Positions 1-8,882 are shown, counted from the first letter of the stretch. The stretch is 64,000 nucleotides of DNA from Clostridia bacterium (GCA_900772475.1 CAAHEI010000085.1:11096-75095); one strand, 5' to 3'. Notes: generated from the letters alone by a model not told the origin. Program-made: numbers and translations.

Positions 1-1655
1 CCAATTCCACTTCCCTTTATTTGCTCTCTTAATTCTTCATCTTCAATTAATTTTCCTGCATTTTCCATTGCAAGAATAATAGTCCCTGAAGAATATCTAC
101 TAGGTGGTGATGTTTCCCCCTCTTTAGTACTTAAATCTACAATTGATATCTTTTCACCTTTTTTTAAAGAATTTAGCATATCTAGATTTTCATTCTTATC
201 ATTTTTTTCTTCACTATCTTTTTCAGTTTTATCATCATCTTTTATAACTTCAAGATATCCTTGATTTATACATACTTTACCACTTGCACTAAATTCTTCA
301 TTTCCTATACATAATTTCACAGATACCCTGTTATACTCAGCTGATGGATAAAAAATACTTAAAAATCTTTTTACAATTATATGATAAACATCCTTTTTTA
401 ACTTATCTAGTTTTTCATAGTTTTCAAAGCCTTGTCCAGTTGGAATTATGGCGTAATGATCTGTTATTTTTTTATCATTTACATATTTGGTTTTAAGTAA
501 ATTTGTCTTATACTTTTCTTCTATCATTTTTTTTATATATTTCTTTATTCCATCATCTATATTAGATTTATATAGTCCATTTAAATTCTTAGAGATTTCT
601 TTTGCAACACCCGTTGATAAAACTCTAGCATCTGTTCTAGGATATGTGACTAATTTTTTTTCATATAATTCTTGAATTATATTTAATGTTTCATCAGGTG
701 ATATTTTAAATTTCTTAGAACATGTATTTTGAATTTCTGCAAGATTAAACAAAAGTGGAGGATTTTCCTTAGTTTTTTTCTTTGTAATTTCTTTTATAGT
801 TGCAACATCAGATATATTTTTCATGTACTCAATATGTTCCTTGGCACTACTTTCTTTTTTAAATCCGGTTTCATTATATAAAGTTGGCAAATTGTATACT
901 TTAGACTCTTCTGTAACTTGCCACTGGGCTTCAAAATTACTATCAATATTTCCAAATTTACCAATTATCTTATAAAAACTTTGCTTTTTAAAGTTTCGTA
1001 TTTCTCTTTCTCTTGAAACTATCATTCCAAGTACACATGTCATTACTCTACCTATTGATATCACAGCTTTATCTTCATTTAAAGATTTTGCCAGACTTTT
1101 TCCATATATCAAAGATAAAAGCCTTGAAAAGTTTATTCCTATCAAATAATCTTCCTTAGCTCTTAGATATGCACTATCAGATAAACTATCATATTCAGAA
1201 ATATCTTTTGCCTCTTTAATTCCTCTTTGTATTTCTTCCTGTGTTTGTGAATCAATCCATACTCTTTTCATTTCTGCCTTTGGATTAGGATTTGCCATCA
1301 TAAAAACTAAACGTTGTATATACTCTCCTTCCCTTCCAGAGTCTCCTGCGTTATATATAACTTCAACATCATCCCTTTGTAGAAGTTTTTGTACTATTTC
1401 AAATTGATTTTTTACTGATGAAATTATTTCATACTTCCATTCTTTTGGAATAAAAGGTAATGTACTTAACTTCCACTTTCTTAAATTTTCATCATATACT
1501 TCTGGATAACTCATGGTAACCAAATGTCCAACGCACCAAGTTATAACCCAATCATCGGATTCAAGATAACCATTCATCCTCTTAGCATTTATTTTTAACG
1601 CCTTTGCAAATTCCATTGCTACAGACGGCTTTTCTGTAATTATTAACTTTTTCAT
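1..1655 (-). CDS. topB: DNA topoisomerase III (type IA), 5' part, runs off window
   Basis: I translated this from ATG at 1655 (reverse strand); it stays open to base 1, giving about 551 residues of an expected 650-750. It starts MKKLIITEKPSVA, the Toprim-domain opening with the catalytic Glu in TEKPS. It then shows the acidic metal motif region YNAGDSGREGE and the active-site tyrosine segment TYPRTDARVLS, followed by SPPSRYSSGTII. These are hallmarks of TopB-type type IA topoisomerases, which pass single strands to decatenate DNA during replication and recombination. The C-terminus lies outside the window. The gene is followed by no window neighbour, and the upstream gene (HTH-PIN) ends in its own terminator, so it is probably expressed separately. 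TopB copies also occur on conjugative elements, and I cannot tell here whether this is a chromosomal or element copy. Confidence 0.93.
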   Translation of the reverse strand, partial: MKKLIITEKPSVAMEFAKALKINAKRMNGYLESDDWVITWCVGHLVTMSYPEVYDENLRKWKLSTLPFIPKEWKYEIISSVKNQFEIVQKLLQRDDVEVIYNAGDSGREGEYIQRLVFMMANPNPKAEMKRVWIDSQTQEEIQRGIKEAKDISEYDSLSDSAYLRAKEDYLIGINFSRLLSLIYGKSLAKSLNEDKAVISIGRVMTCVLGMIVSREREIRNFKKQSFYKIIGKFGNIDSNFEAQWQVTEESKVYNLPTLYNETGFKKESSAKEHIEYMKNISDVATIKEITKKKTKENPPLLFNLAEIQNTCSKKFKISPDETLNIIQELYEKKLVTYPRTDARVLSTGVAKEISKNLNGLYKSNIDDGIKKYIKKMIEEKYKTNLLKTKYVNDKKITDHYAIIPTGQGFENYEKLDKLKKDVYHIIVKRFLSIFYPSAEYNRVSVKLCIGNEEFSASGKVCINQGYLEVIKDDDKTEKDSEEKNDKNENLDMLNSLKKGEKISIVDLSTKEGETSPPSRYSSGTIILAMENAGKLIEDEELREQIKGSGI

Positions 1656-1734
1656 GTTTACCTCTTTTTGTGTTTATTATATAATAATTAGTCTAAAAAA
1701 TCAATTGGATTTAAAAAAATAAACGTTAGAAAAA

Positions 1735-1767
1735 AAGGTATCCCAAGAATTTATCTTGAGATACCTT
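1735..1767 (-). terminator. Rho-independent terminator of the HTH-PIN gene
   Basis: An inverted repeat AAGGTATC..GATACCTT with near-perfect 14-nt arms lies 8 bases after the stop of the gene at 1775. On the minus strand it is followed by a T-run (TTTTTTCTAACG), the typical intrinsic terminator layout. Confidence 0.8.
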
Positions 1768-1774
1768 ATTAAAT

Positions 1775-2617
1775 TTAAGTTCTATTTTTCTTTAATTCAA
1801 CTAAATTATAATTTGAGTCAAATTTAAAGATCTTGTCATCTATAAGAACCATACAACCTTCTCCCACTGGAATTATTCCCCTGCTATTTGGTTGCACTAT
1901 TCTAAAAAGTTTATCATAAACTAACTGTTTGTCTTTTAATTTGACCCCCCTTTCTCTTTTGCCAATTTTAACAATTTCAACTTCCGGAACTTCGTCTGTT
2001 GAATTTTTAGTAACTTTATCCTCCTCATCAATATTTTCAAATTGGAATTCAATTCCATTCTGAATACATCTGACTGCCAAAATTTTGTCACACGTATAAA
2101 TTTTACATTTATTATGTGACATTGCATAATCCAGCAGAGCAAAATCTGCAACATCTTCATACTCCGGAACTTTAGTTGGGCTACTATACTTACACTTTTC
2201 CAACTTAATTTTGTTAGTAGATTCCAGTAACACATGGAAAAATTTGACTGCCCTTTTATTTTTTTTAACCTTTTCCTGGAAAATTAATTGTTCAAAAACC
2301 TCGGGAAGGATAATTCCTTCCAACTTTTGGAACTCACAAATTCCAGAAATTATGTATGAAGTGTCATACAGATTTGTCACTTCATCAAAAGTTTCAACAT
2401 TGGTTTTATGATTTGATGTTTCATCATTGCCATTCTTCTTACGTAAGGCATTTCCTATTAAAATCCTCCTCAACTTTTCTATACTATTCCTCGAAAAGCC
2501 TGAAATAATATGTTTATATTCTTTTTCAGTTATTCCCAGCTTTTTAATAATTTGAGCCCGTGTATAACCTGCTTCTGCCATACCAATTAATTTTTTTAAT
2601 GTGATTTTCATCGTCAT
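1775..2617 (-). CDS. HTH + PIN-domain protein (putative ribonuclease-like)
   Basis: The 280-residue protein begins with a helix-turn-helix-like region (about residues 5-50, with YTRAQIIKKLGITEKEYKHII). The middle (about 80-195) fits a PIN nuclease fold: an N-terminal acidic strand YDTSYI (D85), Glu near 106, a helix EDVADFALLDYA with D155/D158, and a closing strand YTCDKILA (D177). PIN domains cleave RNA with a Mg-binding acidic quartet. The C-terminal 70 residues form a beta-rich tail of unknown role. An SD (AGGAGAG) lies 4 bases before the first ATG and 10 before the second (2611), so either start is possible. No VapB-like antitoxin gene is adjacent. The gene has its own promoter and terminator. 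The RNA target and function are inferred from fold only. Confidence 0.6.
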   Translation of the reverse strand: MTMKITLKKLIGMAEAGYTRAQIIKKLGITEKEYKHIISGFSRNSIEKLRRILIGNALRKKNGNDETSNHKTNVETFDEVTNLYDTSYIISGICEFQKLEGIILPEVFEQLIFQEKVKKNKRAVKFFHVLLESTNKIKLEKCKYSSPTKVPEYEDVADFALLDYAMSHNKCKIYTCDKILAVRCIQNGIEFQFENIDEEDKVTKNSTDEVPEVEIVKIGKRERGVKLKDKQLVYDKLFRIVQPNSRGIIPVGEGCMVLIDDKIFKFDSNYNLVELKKNRT

Positions 2618-2754
2618 ATCTCTCCTAAAAAAAATTTAAAGAGCCAAATGTGTAAAGTAAAGGTGGAAAATAATATACTAGTTTTCTCCTAAAAAACAAT
2701 TATCATATTTATTAGATTCCAATGGTACTCTAAACATTAAACTCCTCTAGTTAT

Positions 2755-2783
2755 ATTATACAACTTTTTAAACTTTATGTCAA
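2755..2783 (-). promoter_or_regulatory. Sigma-A-type promoter of HTH-PIN gene
   Basis: On the minus strand TTGACA (2783-2778) and TATAAT (2760-2755) are separated by exactly 17 bases. The spacer closely matches that of the ClpP-like gene promoter at 3504-3532. It lies about 140 bases upstream of the start. Confidence 0.75.
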
Positions 2784-2813
2784 ATCTTTTGCTGATTATG
2801 ATTTAAAAAGAAG

Positions 2814-2839
2814 AATTCCCGAGAAAATTCTCGGGAATT
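2814..2839 (-). terminator. Terminator of the ClpP-like gene
   Basis: A perfect inverted repeat (AATTCCCGAGA / TCTCGGGAATT, 4-base loop) lies just past the stop at 2849. It is flanked by A/T runs. Confidence 0.8.
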
Positions 2840-2848
2840 AAAAAAATT

Positions 2849-3409
2849 TTAGTATATTTCCACTTTCTTTGGAATACGATATATGCCTGAAATATTTTCA
2901 AGCAATTCCGTTGCAAAACCTAGACTTACAACCTCATTTGGGGTATACTCCAAATCATCTCCTGAATCAAACAATTCTGTAAAATTTGGAATGTTAACTT
3001 TTAACTCAGGATTGCTTAGGTAACATTGAAGTATCCTTTTATTGTCCTCAACAATACTTTCCCAGAGATCCTTTGCAGCTTTTGCATTTAGCTTTGCTTT
3101 ATCAATTTTCACAGAAGCTCCATGAATAAGGAAATAGCAATTATTTGTTATAAGTCTTTTATTCCCTGCCGCAAAAATAACAGTTGCAATACTACGACAT
3201 TTTCCAATTGCAACAGTTGTTATTTCAATATCCAATGCCATAAGCATATCATATATGGCAAATCCATATGTGATTTCACCACCATTTGAATCAATAATAA
3301 TGACAATTTCCTTCGTATCACTTCTAATAACCTCATCCACAAATTTTAAAAATTTTTCGTAGACTTGAGTATTTATATCTCCGTTAATGCTAAAGAACTT
3401 TTTTTCCAT
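2849..3409 (-). CDS. ClpP/S49-like serine protease (crotonase-fold peptidase)
   Basis: I place the start at the ATG at 3409 (186 residues), because GGAGG lies 8 bases before it; a TTG one codon upstream is less likely. The fold is that of the ClpP family: IDSNGGE (about 40-45, the usual INSPGG loop), the nucleophile region GKCRSIATVIFAAG (Ser73) and the histidine segment YFLIHGAS (His96). The third residue is probably an Asp in the FDSGDD stretch. The divergence from true ClpP and the lack of a clpX/clpC partner nearby suggest a ClpP-like stand-alone or phage-type protease rather than housekeeping ClpP. It has its own promoter and terminator, with a hairpin in the leader. Confidence 0.78.
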   Translation of the reverse strand: MEKKFFSINGDINTQVYEKFLKFVDEVIRSDTKEIVIIIDSNGGEITYGFAIYDMLMALDIEITTVAIGKCRSIATVIFAAGNKRLITNNCYFLIHGASVKIDKAKLNAKAAKDLWESIVEDNKRILQCYLSNPELKVNIPNFTELFDSGDDLEYTPNEVVSLGFATELLENISGIYRIPKKVEIY

Positions 3410-3456
3410 CAATATGGCCTCCTATAAATTTTATTGTGAAACAATCAGGAGCTGAC

Positions 3457-3478
3457 CTCTCCCGAAAATTTTCGAGAG
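3457..3478 (-). promoter_or_regulatory. Leader hairpin of ClpP-like gene
   Basis: A near-perfect palindrome with core CGAAAATTTTCG and outer arms CTCTC/GAGAG lies between the promoter (3504-3532) and the ribosome binding site. Its position in the 5' leader suggests a transcript hairpin or operator; the function is inferred. Confidence 0.4.
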
Positions 3479-3503
3479 TATATGCAATTTACTCTACATA
3501 ATT

Positions 3504-3532
3504 ATTATACAACATTTTTAATTTTATGTCAA
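3504..3532 (-). promoter_or_regulatory. Sigma-A-type promoter of ClpP-like gene
   Basis: TTGACA (3532-3527) and TATAAT (3509-3504) have 17-base spacing on the minus strand. The element reads almost the same as the HTH-PIN gene promoter at 2755-2783, including most of the spacer. Confidence 0.75.
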
Positions 3533-3626
3533 GTAGTGTACTCTTTCATTCATCACTCACCTCCACTAACTTATTTTGTAGTTAGTTAGATTTTTTAAAT
3601 GGAAAAGAAAAGAATACATAACAAAA

Positions 3627-3660
3627 TAGATAAAGTAACACTAAAGTGCTACTTTATCTA
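3627..3660 (-). terminator. Terminator of DUF4190 protein gene
   Basis: Inverted repeat TAGATAAAGTA / TACTTTATCTA, with an inner CACT/AGTG stem, immediately follows the stop at 3664. Confidence 0.75.
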
Positions 3661-3663
3661 TTT

Positions 3664-4383
3664 TTATTTTACCTTTTTAAAATATACTCTATTTTGTGTA
3701 CTAAGATTCATTCCCTCACATTCGTCTGATGATGCGTTATAGAAAAATAAAGCATATGGAGTAGTTATTGTTGAAATAGATACCTTATCATTAATAACTA
3801 ATTTTTTCCTATTTAATTCAAGATAATATATATCTGTCCTTAAAATAGATGTATTTTTATTAAATTCCTCTTCATTAAAACCATATTCATCATTAATTTG
3901 CTCTATTGCACTATCCCCTAAAGAGAGAGTATACTCTCCTTCATAATAATTATCTGTTTTATCATTTTCATCTTCATACCAATAATATGTTCCATCATCT
4001 TTTAACTCTAAAACTGAACCATCACTTGCCATCCATTTATTTCCCTTGATTTTATTCTCTACATCTAAATCATCTGTAATTCCCTCAGAAATATCATTAT
4101 ACAATTCTGTAATATTAGACTTTATATTTTCTTCATTAATCAAACTTGGTTTTCCAGCTATAAATATTATGAAAAAAGTCCATAAAATTGTAATAATTAT
4201 TGATACTACAGATAGAATAATTCCTGCTATACCAAATGCCTTTTTTTGCTTTTTTACTAATGAAATTATACCAAGTATAATTGATAATAACGCCAAAGGA
4301 ATAGATATGTATATTAAACTACATATTATTGCTATTATACCTAATACCATTGAAGCTATACCAAGCCCCTTTTTTTCTTTCAT
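3664..4383 (-). CDS. DUF4190-type membrane protein with C-terminal extracellular domain
   Basis: A 239-residue protein. The first 75 residues contain the glycine/isoleucine-rich helices typical of DUF4190 (GLGIASMVLGIIAI, LALLSIILGIISL, AFGIAGIILSVVSII), giving three membrane segments. From about residue 90 comes a soluble domain with KGNKWMASDGSVLELKDDGTYYWY, a pattern seen in small secreted beta-sheet (lipocalin-like) domains. A good SD (GGGAGG) precedes the ATG. The role is unknown; the domain order suggests a membrane-anchored sensor or envelope stress protein, which is inference only. It is monocistronic, with a terminator right behind it. Confidence 0.65.
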   Translation of the reverse strand: MKEKKGLGIASMVLGIIAIICSLIYISIPLALLSIILGIISLVKKQKKAFGIAGIILSVVSIIITILWTFFIIFIAGKPSLINEENIKSNITELYNDISEGITDDLDVENKIKGNKWMASDGSVLELKDDGTYYWYEDENDKTDNYYEGEYTLSLGDSAIEQINDEYGFNEEEFNKNTSILRTDIYYLELNRKKLVINDKVSISTITTPYALFFYNASSDECEGMNLSTQNRVYFKKVK

Positions 4384-4445
4384 ATACTAACCTCCCTAAA
4401 TATAATAAAATATTAACACAAAAAATATCACTATGCAATACATAT

Positions 4446-4496
4446 TTATTATTTTATTATTTTATTATTTTATTATTTTATTATTTTATTATTTTT
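4446..4496. repeat. Short tandem repeat, 8-bp unit ATTATTTT, about six copies
   Basis: A simple sequence repeat of about 50 bases lies in the spacer between the DUF4190 gene and htrA. It sits upstream of the DUF4190 gene start (4383), where copy-number change could alter expression by slippage. Confidence 0.85.
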
Positions 4497-4510
4497 AGCC
4501 ATACTAACCA

Positions 4511-4541
4511 AAAGGAGATGAATATAAAATATCATCTCCTT
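4511..4541 (-). terminator. Terminator of htrA operon
   Basis: Inverted repeat AAAGGAGATGA / TCATCTCCTTT lies just downstream of the htrA stop (4561) on the minus strand. Confidence 0.75.
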
Positions 4542-4560
4542 TATTACTCTAATACTTTTT

Positions 4561-5778
4561 TTAATTTGAAGCCTGTGTTGTATCATCACTTTCAAGAGTC
4601 ACTTGAACATTCATATCTTTATTTTGTCTATGAACCTTTAATGTAATCTTGTCTCCAACATTTTTAGTGTTTTTTATTTCATTCAATTCTTCCATTGTTG
4701 TTATATCTTTACCTTCTATTCCTGTTATAACATCACCTTTTTGAAGTCCAGCCTTTGATGCAGGTGAATTTGTAACAACTTGTGCTACATATACACCTTG
4801 TGGTAAATTATTCATTTTAGCTGTAGTTTCATCAACGTTTATACCTGATACACCAATATATGGTCTTACTATTTTTTTATCTTTTATAAGTTTATTAATT
4901 ATATCAACTGCATCATCACTAGGAATTGCAAAACCAAGACCTTCTACAGATGTACCACTAAGTGAAGATCCAATTTTTACAGTATTAATACCAATTACTT
5001 GCCCTTGTGAATTAACTAAAGCTCCACCACTATTTCCAGGATTTATTGCAGCGTCTGTTTGAATCAATTTGTATGTTCTACCGCTAGTTGTTATTTTTCT
5101 ATTTAAAGCAGATATATAACCTACTGTAACACTACCAGCCAACTCTTGACCTAGTGGATTACCAATAGCAACTGCTATATCTCCAACTTGAAGTTCTGAT
5201 GATTTACCAAACTCTGCAGCTGCAAGTCCTGTTTTTTCAACTTTAATAACGGCTAAATCTGTTGTTTCATCATATCCAACTATACTTGCTTCAATTGTTT
5301 CATCTGAGTCTGCAAGTGTAACTGAAATTTTAGCACTTGAATCTTTTATTGCACTTTCAATTACATGATAATTTGTAACAATGTAACCATCCTGTGAATA
5401 TATAATTCCAGATCCCTCTTCACTTGATTCTTGAAGAGAGCCAAACATTGTTTGTGACATTGCATTTATTTTTATTCCAACAATTGATGGTCCAGCTTTT
5501 TTGGCAATTGCAACAACTGGACTATCAGTAGCTTCAATTTTAATACTTGTTGTATTGTTATTACTTGTATTAGTAGAATTATTACCGTTTGTTTTTGTAA
5601 GAATTGTATATGTTAAAACACTACCTATAGCACCTGCAATAATTGCTGTAATAACAGCCATTATAAACATGGGAGTACTATTTCTTTTTTCCTTAATAAA
5701 CATCTTTGTTCCAACGCTTTTCTGTTCTGTAGCTTTTTTTTCTTTTGTTATCTTTTTTTCTTCTTCATTTTCACTCAT
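4561..5778 (-). CDS. htrA: HtrA/DegP-type trypsin-like serine protease with PDZ domain
   Basis: A 405-residue protein. A charged cytoplasmic N-terminus (about 1-34) is followed by one membrane helix (about 36-60). The protease domain has its catalytic triad in place: His138 (TNYHV), Asp174 (ETTDLAV) and Ser250 in NPGNSGGALV. A PDZ domain follows from about residue 310 (PYIGVSGINV, NSPASKAGLQKGDVI). Such proteins degrade misfolded exported proteins on the outer face of the membrane. It is the last gene of an operon with the flavoprotein 29 bases upstream. The length and layout match B. subtilis HtrA/HtrB. Confidence 0.94.
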   Translation of the reverse strand: MSENEEEKKITKEKKATEQKSVGTKMFIKEKRNSTPMFIMAVITAIIAGAIGSVLTYTILTKTNGNNSTNTSNNNTTSIKIEATDSPVVAIAKKAGPSIVGIKINAMSQTMFGSLQESSEEGSGIIYSQDGYIVTNYHVIESAIKDSSAKISVTLADSDETIEASIVGYDETTDLAVIKVEKTGLAAAEFGKSSELQVGDIAVAIGNPLGQELAGSVTVGYISALNRKITTSGRTYKLIQTDAAINPGNSGGALVNSQGQVIGINTVKIGSSLSGTSVEGLGFAIPSDDAVDIINKLIKDKKIVRPYIGVSGINVDETTAKMNNLPQGVYVAQVVTNSPASKAGLQKGDVITGIEGKDITTMEELNEIKNTKNVGDKITLKVHRQNKDMNVQVTLESDDTTQASN

Positions 5779-5807
5779 ATTATCCCTCCTAAAAAATATA
5801 TAATAAA

Positions 5808-7058
5808 TTAAAAACTATCTTTTCCAGCAGCAACACCAGTTGAAAAAGCAATTTGCAAGTTAAACCCTCCTGTATATGCATCTACATCCAATAATTCACC
5901 TGCAATATATACTCCCTTTATTATTTTGGATTCCATAGTTTTTGGATTTATTTCCTTTACATTTACTCCGCCACTTGTTATTATTGCCATATCAAGCGGC
6001 ATAAAGCCAGAAATATTTACTTTTAGATTTTTAATTATCTTAATTAAATTTTCTCTCTGTTCTCTAGTAATTTGATGAACCTTTTTCTCTTTATCTATTT
6101 TTGATAAGTTAATTATTGGAGATATTAATTTTTGAGGTAAAAGATCATTTAAAGAGTTTTTAAATTCTTTATTTGTATATTTTTCAAAATCTCGCTGTAT
6201 TCTTTTATCTAGCACCTCTATACTTAACGCAGGTTTTAAATCAATTACAAGTTCAATTTGCTTTTTACTTAACTTTTCTTTTATATTTTTTACTGTGTTT
6301 AATTTACTACTTGCACTTAATATAACTGGACCAGTTACTCCAAAATGTGAGAACATCATTTCTCCAAAGTCGCTATATATTATTTTATTATTTGTTTTAT
6401 CTATAACATTAATTTTAACATTTCTAAGTGAAAGTCCCTGTAGTTCTTTACATATTTTATCTTCAGATTTTAAAGGAACAAGTCCAGGTTTTATTTCTTT
6501 TATACTATGCCCGAGTTTTTCAAGCAAAATATATCCATCTCCTGTACTTCCTGTTGATGAATAGCTTTTTCCACCTGTTGCTATAATACATTTATCACAA
6601 GCAATTTCAGTACCATTTTCTAGTTTAACTCCTGATACCTTTTCATTTTCAGTTATAATTTCTACAACTCTTGAGTTATATTTAATCTCAACATTTTCTT
6701 TCTTTAACTTATTTTTTAATGCATTAACAACATCCATTGCATTATTACTTACTGGGAAAATTCTTCCTCCTCTTTCAACCTTAGTTTTTACTCCTAATTT
6801 ATTAAAGAAATCTACTACATCTTTATTATTGAAATTTGAAAAAGAGCTATACATAAATTTAGAATTATTGACAATGTTATTTCTAAAATCGTCTTCATTT
6901 CCATCAAATGTTAGATTACATCTTCCCTTTCCAGTTATTTTTAATTTATTTCCAAGTGAACCATTTTTTTCAATTAATATTACATGATTTTTTTCTTTTG
7001 CTGATGTAATTGCTGCTATCATGCCTGCAGCTCCACCACCAATTACAACAACTTTCAT
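5808..7058 (-). CDS. HI0933/BaiN-family NAD(P)/FAD-dependent oxidoreductase
   Basis: A 416-residue flavoprotein. The N-terminal dinucleotide-binding loop VVIGGGAAGMIAA is followed by KITGKGRCNLT and a second FAD motif region, IIATGGKSYSSTGSTGDGY. The C-terminal GVYIAGELLDVDAYTGGFNLQ is the family signature (YhiN/HI0933). The family is an FAD oxidoreductase of mostly unknown substrate; related BaiN acts on bile-acid intermediates, but nothing here proves that substrate. The start codon overlaps the stop of the YnbB-like gene by 4 bases (ATGA), showing tight translational coupling. Confidence 0.9.
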   Translation of the reverse strand: MKVVVIGGGAAGMIAAITSAKEKNHVILIEKNGSLGNKLKITGKGRCNLTFDGNEDDFRNNIVNNSKFMYSSFSNFNNKDVVDFFNKLGVKTKVERGGRIFPVSNNAMDVVNALKNKLKKENVEIKYNSRVVEIITENEKVSGVKLENGTEIACDKCIIATGGKSYSSTGSTGDGYILLEKLGHSIKEIKPGLVPLKSEDKICKELQGLSLRNVKINVIDKTNNKIIYSDFGEMMFSHFGVTGPVILSASSKLNTVKNIKEKLSKKQIELVIDLKPALSIEVLDKRIQRDFEKYTNKEFKNSLNDLLPQKLISPIINLSKIDKEKKVHQITREQRENLIKIIKNLKVNISGFMPLDMAIITSGGVNVKEINPKTMESKIIKGVYIAGELLDVDAYTGGFNLQIAFSTGVAAGKDSF

Positions 7059-8326
7059 CTTTTCTCCTTATCAATAATTTTAGATACTGCACTACATACT
7101 GCAAGTTTTGCAGACTCATAAGTAAGTCCCCCTTGCATATACGCAACATATGGTGCACGTATAGGTGAATCAGCTGATAGTTCTATTGATGCCCCTTCTA
7201 TAAAAGTTCCTGCAGCCATTATAACATCATCATCATAGCCTGGCATTGCCCACGGTTGTGGAGTTACATGACTATCTATTGGACTTTCATTTTGAATTTG
7301 CTGTATAAATGTTATTAGTTTATCTTTATCATTAAATTTTATTGCTTGAACTATATCTGACCTTTTATCAAAAGCTGATGGATATACATCAAAACCTTGT
7401 TCTTCTAACATTTTAGCAGCGAATACGGCTGACATCATTGCGTTTTTAACTATAGATGGAGCCATAAATAATCCTTGTAATATGTTCCTGTTTTGATCTA
7501 ATGTTGCTCCACATTCTTTACCAATTCCAGGGCAAGTAAGCTTTTCAGAACATAATTTTATGATTTTACTATCTCCTGCTATATAACCACCTGTTTCACA
7601 TAGTCCACCACCTGGATTTTTAATTAAACTACCGCATACTACATTTACTCCAACATCAGTTGGTTCAAGTTTTTCTGTAAATTCACCATAACAATTGTCA
7701 ACCATTATTATTACATCTTTATCTATTTTTCGTATATGTTCCACTACTTCTTTTATATCATCAATACATAAAGATTTTCTTAAAGCATATCCTTTTGATC
7801 GTTGAATGTGAATTAATTTTACTTTATTATTTTTTAGATATTTTTCAATTTCTTCTATATCAAAATTTCCATCATTTTTTAAATTTATTTCGTCATATCT
7901 AACACCATAAGACATTAAAGATAGTGGATTTTCTGTTAATCCTATGACTTCGCATAAAGTGTCATACGGTCTTCCACTTATTGCAAGTAATGTATCACTA
8001 GGCATAAGTAATGCTTGAAGAACTGTTGCAATTGTATGTGTGCCATTAACAAATTGTACTCTTACTAGACTATCTTCTGTATGAAATACATCTTTATATA
8101 TTTTTTCTATTACTTCTCTTCCTGCATCATCATATCCATATCCAGTTGTTTTATTCATGTGCATTGTTGATACTTTGTTATCTTTAAATGCCTTTAATAC
8201 TTTTGCTTGATTATACAGTGCTGTTTCTTCTATTTCATCAAATACAAATTTTATGCTCTCTTCAACTTCTTTTGATTTTAATAGTACATCACTAGATATG
8301 TTAAACATTTCATCTAAGTTATCCAT
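7055..8326 (-). CDS. ynbB: Methionine gamma-lyase-family PLP enzyme (YnbB / aluminium-resistance type)
   Basis: A 423-residue PLP fold-type I protein. The family patterns are NKTTGYGYDDAGRE, VQFVNGTHTIATVL, the aspartate of IIMVDNCYGEF that contacts the pyridine nitrogen, and the PLP-lysine segment GSLIKNPGGGLCETGGYIAG. These match the YnbB/aluminium-resistance subgroup of Cys/Met-metabolism enzymes, whose physiological substrate is unsettled. In many Bacillota it sits near hflX or miaA; here it heads an operon with a flavoprotein and htrA. The promoter lies just upstream (8344-8372). Confidence 0.88.
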   Translation of the reverse strand: MDNLDEMFNISSDVLLKSKEVEESIKFVFDEIEETALYNQAKVLKAFKDNKVSTMHMNKTTGYGYDDAGREVIEKIYKDVFHTEDSLVRVQFVNGTHTIATVLQALLMPSDTLLAISGRPYDTLCEVIGLTENPLSLMSYGVRYDEINLKNDGNFDIEEIEKYLKNNKVKLIHIQRSKGYALRKSLCIDDIKEVVEHIRKIDKDVIIMVDNCYGEFTEKLEPTDVGVNVVCGSLIKNPGGGLCETGGYIAGDSKIIKLCSEKLTCPGIGKECGATLDQNRNILQGLFMAPSIVKNAMMSAVFAAKMLEEQGFDVYPSAFDKRSDIVQAIKFNDKDKLITFIQQIQNESPIDSHVTPQPWAMPGYDDDVIMAAGTFIEGASIELSADSPIRAPYVAYMQGGLTYESAKLAVCSAVSKIIDKEKR

Positions 8327-8343
8327 TTTTTACCACCATAAGC

Positions 8344-8372
8344 ATTATATCACAAATAATAATTATTGTGAA
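8344..8372 (-). promoter_or_regulatory. Promoter of the ynbB-flavoprotein-htrA operon with overlapping dyad
   Basis: The minus strand has TTCACA (8372-8367), 17 bases, then TATAAT (8349-8344), 18 bases before the ATG. The partly palindromic TCACAA...TTGTGA (8350-8371) fills the spacer and could be an operator. Prediction by eye. Confidence 0.55.
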
Positions 8373-8414
8373 TATACTAAACTTAATTTCACTAAAATTT
8401 CACCATGTACACAT

Positions 8415-8446
8415 AAAAGAGTACACATAATAACGTGTACTCTTTT
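8415..8446 (-). terminator. Terminator of small gene at 8450
   Basis: Inverted repeat AAAAGAGTACAC / GTGTACTCTTTT, perfect 12-base arms, lies 4 bases past the stop. Confidence 0.85.
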
Positions 8447-8449
8447 CAA

Positions 8450-8635
8450 CTATATACTATTCATGATATTTAATAAAATGTTACGAATTGTTTCATTATC
8501 TTTTACGATTTTAATTTCTTCGTCAACTATTAAAAAAATATCTTCATCACTTAGTATATAATACTTTTTGTCTTCTGAATATATAATCCCAATTACCTCC
8601 ATTTCTATTTTTTTTCCGTCTTTAATAACGAACAT
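8450..8635 (-). CDS. Small beta-rich protein, DUF1292-like pattern
   Basis: A 61-residue protein: MFVIKDGKKIEMEVIGI..., with alternating strands and acidic turns (YYILSDEDIFLIVDEE). The layout (V-x-E-V-I-G, then Y-Y-I-L-x-D, then E-E-I-K-I-V) resembles the N-terminal half of the DUF1292/YrzB protein encoded at 9298. It has a perfect sigma-A promoter (8693-8721), an SD (AGGAGG) and a terminator, so it is very likely a real, separately transcribed gene. Function unknown. Confidence 0.6.
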   Translation of the reverse strand: MFVIKDGKKIEMEVIGIIYSEDKKYYILSDEDIFLIVDEEIKIVKDNETIRNILLNIMNSI

Positions 8636-8692
8636 TTTGAATTCCTCCTAAAAATTAATAATATTTTTAAATTTATATATCAACTTTATATA

Positions 8693-8721
8693 GTATACAA
8701 TATTTTTGAACGTTTGTCAAC
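8693..8721 (-). promoter_or_regulatory. Promoter of the 61-residue protein gene
   Basis: On the minus strand TTGACA (8721-8716) and TATACT (8698-8693) have a 17-base spacer, about 60 bases before the start. Confidence 0.7.
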
Positions 8722-8882
8722 TTTTTATTCTATATTAATAAATAAGCAAAATATTAAGCCTAAGTTTATAATTATTAATTTAACTATATGACCTACTAAC
8801 ACTATGTATGCTTTATTACCATGTTATAAAAATTATGACATGATAATTTATCTTTTATATCAAAAATTAATTTTTCATATAA

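Noticed and set aside
2849..3409. Calling the protease housekeeping ClpP
   Set aside because: Too divergent (SNGGE loop, GKCRSIAT) and without the usual C-terminal motif or Clp partner; kept as ClpP-like.
4446..4496. Possible CRISPR-like repeat array
   Set aside because: Contiguous 8-bp units without spacers: a simple tandem repeat.
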